From Methanocorpusculum sp. (GTDB taxonomy: Archaea > Halobacteriota > Methanomicrobia > Methanomicrobiales > Methanocorpusculaceae): a stretch of DNA of 15,120 nt. The stretch lies in NCBI GenBank assembly GCA_029987235.1, contig DALTWF010000034.1:1-15120 (forward strand). The letters run 5' to 3'. Numbering within the stretch: position 1 is the first letter of the stretch; the number at the start of each line of letters is the position of its first letter. Below, in pieces: positions 6,849-12,006 of this stretch. A model generated the notes under the pieces. That model was given only the letters and a program-made list of their open reading frames with translations. It was not told the origin of the DNA and did not search any database. A program made the translations under genes and the position numbers.

Positions 6849-7354
6849 GACGCGGACTTTACATCGGACGCTTCCAGCCGTTCCATAACGGGCATTTAGC
6901 GGTTATCGAGGGCATTTCACAGGAAGTGGACGAACTGATTATCGGTATCGGAAGCGCTGACGCAAGTCACACGCTAACCGACCCGTTTACAGCAGGCGAG
7001 CGTGTTTTAATGATTACCCGCTCGCTTTCGCATCTGAAAATCCCGTATTATGTTATTCCGATTGAAGATGTGAAACGAAATGCCTTGTGGGTTGCACATG
7101 TAAAATCCATTGTTCCGCCGTTTGATGTCGTTTATACCTCAAATCCGCTCGTAATCCAGCTTTTCCGCGAGGCAGGATGCGAGGTAAAATCACATCCCAT
7201 GCATGCGCGCGAATCACTTTCGGGAACAGTAATCCGCGCACGGATTCTTGAAAACAAGGAAATTGACGGATTTCTGCCGCAGGATGCAGTTTCTGTAATA
7301 AAAGAAATCGGCGGTATTGAACGGATGCGGGAAATCGCAAAAAACGATTATTAA
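6845..7354 (+). CDS. nadM: Archaeal nicotinamide-nucleotide adenylyltransferase (NadM type)
   Basis: This 169-residue protein is the archaeal NMN adenylyltransferase, transferring AMP from ATP to NMN or NaMN to give NAD or NaAD. The N-terminus has GRFQPFHNGH (8-17), containing the nucleotidyltransferase HxGH motif, and the C-terminal part has SGTVIR (126-131), matching the ISGTxIR-type motif that binds phosphates. Length is normal for archaeal NadM. The start ATG 6845 overlaps the end of larB. NadM should supply or replenish NaAD, which is the known substrate of LarB, so the pairing makes metabolic sense. Its stop codon shares TTAA with the convergent membrane protein gene. Confidence 0.93.
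   Translation: MRRGLYIGRFQPFHNGHLAVIEGISQEVDELIIGIGSADASHTLTDPFTAGERVLMITRSLSHLKIPYYVIPIEDVKRNALWVAHVKSIVPPFDVVYTSNPLVIQLFREAGCEVKSHPMHARESLSGTVIRARILENKEIDGFLPQDAVSVIKEIGGIERMREIAKNDY
7339..7344 (-). terminator. T6 run of the membrane-protein operon
   Basis: Six T residues on the minus strand lie seven bases beyond the stop codon of the small membrane protein, inside the end of nadM. The run sits between short inverted arms (AATCG/CGATT). It may end the coiled-coil/thioesterase/membrane-protein transcript. Confidence 0.35.
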
Positions 7355-7650
7355 TTCTTTTTTCCCGCCGTCAGTTCTTTTCTGATGTCGTTTTTTATCT
7401 TCTGCATAAAAAGCATCATTACAGAAGTAACCAGTGCAATTACTCCGATAATCAGGGCAATTCCTGAAACAAGGGCAGTTCCTGCATTCATCGAGATAAG
7501 CGCAGCTTTGTAAAGAACCGCGGCACCCGCACAGAAAAGAAGAGATGCTGCAAGTAAAATCAGCGCATGGCTTTTTTTCGTCATTGCAAGCCGCCAGACA
7601 AGTCTTGTCCAGAAGCCGTCGTCTTTTTTTGATGAGGTTTTTTCCGGCAT
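7351..7650 (-). CDS. Small membrane protein with two transmembrane helices
   Basis: This 99-residue protein has two hydrophobic segments, about 28-48 and 55-82, flanked by basic residues (K25K26 before the first helix; K84, K86, R90, K97K98 after the second). It belongs to no family I recognise. The charge pattern suggests both ends face the cytoplasm. It follows the thioesterase gene by five bases and is the last gene of a three-gene minus-strand set that starts with the coiled-coil protein. Its stop shares TTAA with nadM. Function is unknown. Confidence 0.75.
   Translation of the reverse strand: MPEKTSSKKDDGFWTRLVWRLAMTKKSHALILLAASLLFCAGAAVLYKAALISMNAGTALVSGIALIIGVIALVTSVMMLFMQKIKNDIRKELTAGKKN
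7358..7363 (+). terminator. T6 run after nadM
   Basis: TTCTTTTTT begins right after the nadM stop codon and ends in six T residues at 7358-7363, lying within the 3' end of the opposite-strand membrane protein gene. Such runs can terminate archaeal transcription without a hairpin. Confidence 0.4.
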
Positions 7651-7655
7651 AGGTA

Positions 7656-8072
7656 TTATTTTTCAAGAATAAGGTAGGTTGCCGATGTTTTGGATAAAAG
7701 AAGACCATCCGGACTTCCTTCATGCACTTCCGCCTCGGTATAGGCAATACGCCGCCCTTTTCTGAGAATGGTCGCAACTGCATAAATATCGCAGTCATGC
7801 GCTCCTTTGATAAACGAGGTATTTTCGTTTACCGTGGTGCAGCCCTGATTTTCTTCAAGCAGCGTGCAAAGGGCAAGGGCTATTGCTTCATCGGCAAGAA
7901 CCACATAAAATCCCCCCTGTAAAAATCCCGCGCCGTTATGGTTTTTTTCGGAAACGGTCATTTTCAGAACCGCTTTTCCCCCACCCCAAGACACCGGGGT
8001 GATGCCAAGGGTAACAAAGGTGTTGTTTGCTTTCTGACCTGATTTTTCTATTTTTTCGATATACGGATGCAT
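7656..8072 (-). CDS. PaaI-type hotdog-fold thioesterase
   Basis: This protein of about 138 residues (141 from GTG 8081) is a PaaI-like hotdog thioesterase, which hydrolyses acyl-CoA-type thioesters. The core motif NGAGFLQGGFYVVLADEAIALAL (49-71 from GTG) is the family's NxxGxxHGGxxxxLxDxA segment, with Q55 where HGG is usual. N49, D64 and E65 are candidate catalytic or substrate-positioning residues. I prefer ATG 8072 because the GTG at 8081 is part of a GTGAG that would serve as Shine-Dalgarno motif five bases before the ATG. The GTG start is also possible. It lies immediately after the stop of the coiled-coil protein gene, so the two are probably co-transcribed. Substrate is unknown. Confidence 0.85.
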   Translation of the reverse strand: MHPYIEKIEKSGQKANNTFVTLGITPVSWGGGKAVLKMTVSEKNHNGAGFLQGGFYVVLADEAIALALCTLLEENQGCTTVNENTSFIKGAHDCDIYAVATILRKGRRIAYTEAEVHEGSPDGLLLSKTSATYLILEK

Positions 8073-8083
8073 TTTACTCACTT

Positions 8084-9829
8084 TTACGCTTTATTTTCCT
8101 CAGGACTTACCGACCACCCAAGCGTGTCGTTGTAGATTTTTTCCACTTCGCTGTCAATGCTTTTAATGGTAATCAGTTTCGCACGTTTTTCCATAGGAGG
8201 ATTCATTTTCGCCTCTTTTTCATATCTGCCGATTTCTTTTTCAAAGTCATCGGGAAGTCGGCTTATGCCCTGAAGGACGCTTATCATTTCACGCGACATA
8301 TAGTTGTCAATCTGGATTTTGCGCTTTGCCGTATGGGACATGCGGCCGATTAACTGGCAGATTTCCGCATGGTCCTCGGGCGAGAGCTGGTCTGCGAAAT
8401 CATAGGATTCAATGACTTTGAGGATTTCAAGGACCGGCAATACCGCTTCAGGGGATATGACATATACTGTATAGTCTGCAAGGGAATACTTGAAGGTGTC
8501 TAAAACGGACAGTGTGCTTGACGGAACGACAAGGAAAGCGTCTTTCCGGACTTTTTCGTTTTTGCAGTATTTGTCCATTCCTTCCGCCTGCTGCTTTAAG
8601 TACGCCGGGAAATTGTCAAGGTCTTCCGGGTTTTTCGGTGATTTCGCATCGAAAATCGTAAACATGCCGCCGATTATGAATGCATTGTCCGGGGTTCCGC
8701 GATAGGGGTATGCGGATTTTTCACAGAGAGCAAAGTCGTATCTGTTTGCAATTTCGCGCATATAGTCTTCAACTTCGCTTTCATGGCGTTTCCAGGATTT
8801 TTCAAGCATTCTGTTGTGTTCTTCGATTCTGTCAAGTTCTTTTTGTTCCAGTTCCCTTTTTGCAGTGCGCTGTTCTTCCATCAAGGTGTTTAAGGCGGTG
8901 ACGTTTTTCTCATATTCGCGGGTCTGTTCCTCTTTTACCCGTTCATCTGCGGCTATTTTCTTTTTTGCCTCGGTGAGTTCGGTGAGTTTTGCCGTATATT
9001 CGGTTTTGAGCGCGGAATAGTTGTTCATTTCACTTTCACGGCTCGCTTTTACGGTGGTCAGTTCGTCATGCGTCTTTCTTAAGTCTGACTCGGCTGCCGC
9101 ATATTTATTCTCCAGGTCCCGTGCTGCGGTATTTGCGGCATCAAGACGGCTTTCAAGGAGAATTACTTTGTCCTGTTTTGTTCTGTTTTCCGATGCAAGT
9201 GTTTCTATCTGCTGTTTCAGACCGGCTGCTGTGTTTTGTTCGGATTCAAGCTTTCCGCGGACTTCGGCAAGTTCCTGTTTTGCGGAATTGTAGCGGTTTT
9301 CAAGGTCAGTATGTTCTGTTTTCAGGGTTTGCAGGTCTGATTCAGTTTTCCCCGCGGCCTCTGCTTTATTTTTGTATTCTATTGCCGCAGTTTTCGTATT
9401 TTCATAGTCGGTCTGAAGTTTTTCGTATTTTCCGCTGAGGTCGCGTACGTTTTCTTCGCCTGTTTTTCGTGCGGCTTTTTCTATTGCAAGACTGCTTTCC
9501 GCATCGGATTTTTCTGTATACAGGGCGGAAATACGTGCATCTTTTTCGCGTTCGCGCATTTCGCCTGCGGCAAGGCGGGATTCGAGAGTCTGCTTTTCAA
9601 GCGTGATGCGGGAAAGATTTGCGCTTTCTGCGCGTGCACTTTCTTCAAGGCGTGTAATGTCTGCTCTGCATGTGTTAAGTTCCATCCGGTATTGATTTTC
9701 CCGCCCGGCAAGGTCTTCTGATGCGCGCCTTGCGGCCTTTTTTATTTTTTTCCAGGAAAACAGCCTGGCGAAAAATCCGATTTTTTCCACGCCGGCTAAA
9801 AACCGCGAGGCTTCAGAGGTATCATTCAT
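8084..9829 (-). CDS. Long coiled-coil protein with RmuC-like / PD-(D/E)xK-like C-terminal domain
   Basis: This 581-residue protein begins with a short basic/hydrophobic segment (about 15-35, with FFARLFSWKKIKK). A long E/K/Q/A-rich coiled coil then runs from about 37 to 360. A compact C-terminal domain of about 220 residues follows. In it P380-D381, then twelve residues, then D394-A395-K396 (in FTIFDAKSP) form a PD-x12-DxK pattern, the core of PD-(D/E)xK nucleases. The DAK context resembles RmuC, a family of coiled-coil proteins linked to DNA recombination and restriction of inverted-repeat rearrangement. I infer a DNA-associated, perhaps nucleolytic role. The match is by eye, so the protein could instead be a degenerate relative. 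There is no signal peptide or strong membrane helix. It heads an operon with the thioesterase and small membrane protein. Confidence 0.7.
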   Translation of the reverse strand: MNDTSEASRFLAGVEKIGFFARLFSWKKIKKAARRASEDLAGRENQYRMELNTCRADITRLEESARAESANLSRITLEKQTLESRLAAGEMREREKDARISALYTEKSDAESSLAIEKAARKTGEENVRDLSGKYEKLQTDYENTKTAAIEYKNKAEAAGKTESDLQTLKTEHTDLENRYNSAKQELAEVRGKLESEQNTAAGLKQQIETLASENRTKQDKVILLESRLDAANTAARDLENKYAAAESDLRKTHDELTTVKASRESEMNNYSALKTEYTAKLTELTEAKKKIAADERVKEEQTREYEKNVTALNTLMEEQRTAKRELEQKELDRIEEHNRMLEKSWKRHESEVEDYMREIANRYDFALCEKSAYPYRGTPDNAFIIGGMFTIFDAKSPKNPEDLDNFPAYLKQQAEGMDKYCKNEKVRKDAFLVVPSSTLSVLDTFKYSLADYTVYVISPEAVLPVLEILKVIESYDFADQLSPEDHAEICQLIGRMSHTAKRKIQIDNYMSREMISVLQGISRLPDDFEKEIGRYEKEAKMNPPMEKRAKLITIKSIDSEVEKIYNDTLGWSVSPEENKA

Positions 9830-9850
9830 AGTAATAGAATGGTTTGTTCT

Positions 9851-9877
9851 ACTATGTAATACTATGGAAATACTGTG
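9851..9877. repeat. Three imperfect ACTATG-type repeats upstream of the coiled-coil gene
   Basis: ACTATG at 9851 and 9861 and ACTGTG at 9872 are spaced about 10-11 bases apart, close to one helical turn. They lie 22 to 48 bases before the start of the coiled-coil gene. They might be binding sites for a regulator, or chance in AT-rich sequence. Confidence 0.25.
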
Positions 9878-9878
9878 G

Positions 9879-9897
9879 AAAAAAGGTGCGGGAAAAA
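9879..9897 (-). terminator. T5 and T6 runs after tpiA
   Basis: On the minus strand, runs of five T (9893-9897) and six T (9879-9884) follow the tpiA stop codon by 4 and 17 bases. They would terminate the aMBF1-tpiA transcript before the coiled-coil gene. Confidence 0.45.
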
Positions 9898-9901
9898 TGG
9901 A

Positions 9902-10567
9902 TTATAATTGAGAGACCAGGTCGCGCAGAACGGCTTCAGGGTCTTTTGCCTTTACCACGCCTGATGCAAGAAGTACGCCGTCTGCACCGAGGTCTATTGA
10001 GGTGCGTACGCATTCTCCGGTCTGTATTCCCGCGCCGCAGAGGACTTTGACGTCTGGATTGATTTTGTGAACTGCATTTACGGTATTTCTGATAATTTCC
10101 GGGTCGGCTTTGGCAACCGAGATGCCGGATCCGATTAACTCGGGGGGTTCGACTGCAACATACGTGGGGGAAAGGGCTGCTGCTGCAAGTGATACTCCGA
10201 CGTTGTTTGTGCAGACAACGGATTCAAGGTGGTTGAATTTTGCGGCTTCAACACAGGCTTCGATTTCGGCAAGGGTAAGTCTGCGTTCGGAGTGGTTGAT
10301 TAATGAACCGGTACATCCGGCGTTTCTAACGGAATATGCCGGAACACGACCGGTATATGCTCCTTCAACCGCGTCTATATGCTGCGCATATACCGGTACT
10401 TCATAGTGTTTGCAAAACGGGTGGAGGTCGACAAACTGGGGTGCGATTCCGATGGTAATGCCGGTTTCCTGCATTACCAGTTCGGCTGCGGCGGCAATTT
10501 GTCCTCCGTTGTTTCCGGTTCCTTCGCGGTACGATTTGAAATTAATGAGGATGAAAGGAGAGGGCAT
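9902..10567 (-). CDS. tpiA: Triosephosphate isomerase, archaeal type
   Basis: This 221-residue protein interconverts glyceraldehyde-3-phosphate and dihydroxyacetone phosphate in gluconeogenesis and glycolysis. N9 and K11 in INFKSY, H92 in NHSERR and E140 in AVEPPELIGSG are the catalytic residues. Phosphate-binding elements GSG (146-148) and the glycine-rich CGAGI and GADGVLLASG loops follow. At about 220 residues it is shorter than bacterial or eukaryotic enzymes (about 250), as expected for archaea. ATG 10567 overlaps the stop codon of aMBF1 by one base (TAATG), so it is translated by coupling from the upstream gene. Confidence 0.96.
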   Translation of the reverse strand: MPSPFILINFKSYREGTGNNGGQIAAAAELVMQETGITIGIAPQFVDLHPFCKHYEVPVYAQHIDAVEGAYTGRVPAYSVRNAGCTGSLINHSERRLTLAEIEACVEAAKFNHLESVVCTNNVGVSLAAAALSPTYVAVEPPELIGSGISVAKADPEIIRNTVNAVHKINPDVKVLCGAGIQTGECVRTSIDLGADGVLLASGVVKAKDPEAVLRDLVSQL

Positions 10568-11088
10568 TATTTCCTCTTTACCTGGATAACATCACCTAAT
10601 GTGGTTGCTGCTACGCCGCCGGTTTTTGTTTTTTCCTCAGCGCTTTCTGCGTCAAGGAGTTCAATGCCGAGTTCGGTTTCAAGTTTCTTTCTTTCGGTTT
10701 CGGTCGGGGCGCGTTCGCCGCGTTCGAATTTCTTGATGTCGCCTTCCTGCATTTTCAGGATGAAGGCAAGGTCGTTCTGGGTGTATCCTTTGGCTTTGCG
10801 TGCGTCTGCAATGCGTTTGGGGTAGTCTTCGACGATGTCGCCTTCGATGTAGTCAAACATATCGCGTTTGCGAGGCTGGGATGGTGCGCCCTGGCGGGGT
10901 GCGCCGCAGGAGGGGCGGGACTGGGGGCGGGCACCGAAGGAGGTCTGTTTTGCCTTCGGTCCTGCGACCTCGGTTCCGTGCTTTGCACAGCTGTCACAGA
11001 CTTTCATGGGCTTGGAGCCTTCTATCTGTACAAGACGGGCTCCCTTTGTTATGGGAGCTCCGCATAACTCACAATATTCTGTCTGCAT
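10567..11088 (-). CDS. Archaeal multiprotein bridging factor (aMBF1)
   Basis: This 173-residue protein has the aMBF1 layout. An N-terminal zinc ribbon holds C6/C9 and C31/C34 (CELCG and CDSC). A flexible P/R/Q-rich linker (about 44-75) follows, then a Cro/C1-type helix-turn-helix at about 90-145 (RIADARKAKGYTQNDLA is the start of the HTH). MBF1 is a transcription coactivator in eukaryotes; the archaeal protein is linked to ribosomes and translation in published work, and its exact role here is open. It is the first gene of the aMBF1-tpiA pair. A weak TATA-like TTTAATG lies 27-33 bases before ATG 11088, suggesting a leaderless transcript. Confidence 0.93.
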   Translation of the reverse strand: MQTEYCELCGAPITKGARLVQIEGSKPMKVCDSCAKHGTEVAGPKAKQTSFGARPQSRPSCGAPRQGAPSQPRKRDMFDYIEGDIVEDYPKRIADARKAKGYTQNDLAFILKMQEGDIKKFERGERAPTETERKKLETELGIELLDAESAEEKTKTGGVAATTLGDVIQVKRK

Positions 11089-11114
11089 ACTTACTATATA
11101 TCTTGCTTGTATTG

Positions 11115-11121
11115 CATTAAA
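11115..11121 (-). promoter_or_regulatory. TATA-like box of aMBF1
   Basis: TTTAATG on the minus strand lies 27-33 bases before ATG 11088, the right place for a leaderless start. A closer AT-rich motif (GATATATAG) is too near the ATG to act as a TATA box for it. Confidence 0.25.
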
Positions 11122-11176
11122 TTCTTTTCATAATGATACAGGGGTATCGGGTGAAATTTCTGACGGAAAAAACCGG

Positions 11177-11219
11177 GTGACTTATTTTTGGATGAAAATA
11201 AGTCAGTGACTTATTTTTG
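11177..11219. repeat. Three-arm repeat: two overlapping inverted repeats
   Basis: The 11-mer TGACTTATTTT occurs at 11178-11188 and 11207-11217, with its exact reverse complement AAAATAAGTCA at 11195-11205. Extended, the two direct copies are 14 bases long (11177-11190 and 11206-11219). The middle arm can pair with the left one (6-base loop) or the right one (1-base centre), never both. It lies in the divergent region between aMBF1 and the MNT-HEPN operon, 60 bases before the MNT start. It may be a regulator-binding site or an alternative-structure switch. Confidence 0.75.
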
Positions 11220-11259
11220 AGGGATGTTTTGAACTGCATACAAAAAATTGAATATCTTG

Positions 11260-11277
11260 CGAACTAAATATAGTTCG
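11260..11277. promoter_or_regulatory. Palindrome overlapping the MNT start, operator candidate
   Basis: CGAACTA (11260-11266) and TAGTTCG (11271-11277) form 7-bp inverted arms around AATA, ending one base before ATG 11279. A dimeric repressor bound here would cover the start of the toxin-antitoxin transcript. No ribosome binding site is present, so the operon may be leaderless. This is inferred from position and symmetry. Confidence 0.45.
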
Positions 11278-11278
11278 T

Positions 11279-11608
11279 ATGGAAGGATATGTCAGCATCA
11301 AAGAAGAGGTCCTGAATCAGATTCAGGAACATCTTCCGGAATTAACGAGACGTTTCGGTGTACAGACTCTCGGTATCTTCGGTTCGGTTGCACGGGGCGA
11401 GGATGATGTTAATTCAGATGTGGATATCCTGTATCTTTTTGAAGAGGGACGGGGAGGTATGCGGGATCTTGCAGGTCTGAAGTTCTATCTTGAGGATCTG
11501 TTCGGGCGAAAAACAGATTTGATTTCAATAAATTATGTGTCGCCGCTGATTCGCAGTTATGTCGCGGCTGATGCTATATTATACGGGCAAAAGGCGGCAA
11601 TAGTATGA
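11279..11608 (+). CDS. MNT-type minimal nucleotidyltransferase antitoxin (MntA family)
   Basis: This 109-residue protein is a minimal nucleotidyltransferase. The active-site motif GS-x10-DxD is seen as G35-S36 to D47-V-D49, with VARG between. In characterised MntA/HepT systems the antitoxin transfers AMP from ATP onto a tyrosine of the HEPN toxin, blocking its RNase activity. Its start ATG 11279 directly abuts the operator-like palindrome. It precedes and overlaps the HEPN toxin gene by 4 bases (ATGA), which couples their translation. The antitoxin-first order seen here differs from the Shewanella pair, where hepT comes first. Assignment as antitoxin is from family and context. Confidence 0.9.
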   Translation: MEGYVSIKEEVLNQIQEHLPELTRRFGVQTLGIFGSVARGEDDVNSDVDILYLFEEGRGGMRDLAGLKFYLEDLFGRKTDLISINYVSPLIRSYVAADAILYGQKAAIV

Positions 11609-11934
11609 AAGGCTGTGCTCTTTCTGATGAAATTTTAGTCGGGCATATTCTGAACGAATGCAGGAAAATTCTTGCAATTACAGAGAAAATTGATTATGAG
11701 ATTTTCAAAAGGGAAACACTGTATCAGGACGCGCTTATTCGCCCGCTTGAAATAATCGGTGAAGCTGCCGGAAATCTCTCAGAGGATTTCTGTACTTCTC
11801 ACCCAGATCTGCCGATTCGTGAAATGCGGGCCATGCGCAATATATTAGCCCATCAGTATTACAAAGTCGATATTGATTATGTCTGGATAACGGTCACCGA
11901 AGATGTTCCTTTAGTCTATGACGAACTTTCCTGA
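11605..11934 (+). CDS. HEPN-domain RNase toxin (HepT/DUF86 family)
   Basis: This 109-residue all-alpha protein belongs to the HepT-like (DUF86) HEPN family. The RNase motif Rx4H is R78-N79 to H83 in RNILAHQYY, followed by Y85, giving the Rx4HxY arrangement. In the studied HepT the tyrosine is the site AMPylated by MntA. EIIGEAAGNLS (49-59) is the conserved helix of the family. It would cleave RNA unless neutralised by its neighbour. The active-site residues look intact, so this is not an obviously dead copy. No separate promoter is seen. Confidence 0.9.
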   Translation: MKGCALSDEILVGHILNECRKILAITEKIDYEIFKRETLYQDALIRPLEIIGEAAGNLSEDFCTSHPDLPIREMRAMRNILAHQYYKVDIDYVWITVTEDVPLVYDELS

Positions 11935-11966
11935 AAAGTCTGACAGTTATCGGGCTTCCGCAACCT

Positions 11967-12006
11967 AAAAAAAAAGAATACTCCGGATTATTTCCGCAGT
12001 ATTTTT
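11967..12006. terminator. Bidirectional hairpin terminator between hepT and the histidine kinase
   Basis: Plus-strand arms 11978-11987 and 11993-12002 form a 10-bp stem with one mismatch around a 5-base loop. The kinase's stop codon (11988-11990) is in that loop. On the minus strand the hairpin is followed, after a few bases, by nine T (11967-11975). On the plus strand it is followed by five T (12002-12006). It therefore can stop both the kinase transcript and the convergent toxin-antitoxin transcript. Confidence 0.7.

Noticed and set aside
7214..7798. 194-residue minus-strand frame over the nadM/membrane-protein/thioesterase junction
   Set aside because: It crosses three well-supported genes in another frame and contains no family motif.
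8027..9438. Plus-strand open frames opposite the coiled-coil gene
   Set aside because: They are low-complexity S/F/C-rich mirror images of the E/K/Q-rich coiled coil and have no start signals or domain matches.
10755..11209. Plus- and minus-strand frames overlapping aMBF1
   Set aside because: They are rich in repeated P/A/R and carry no recognisable motif, while the aMBF1 frame has a full zinc ribbon and HTH.
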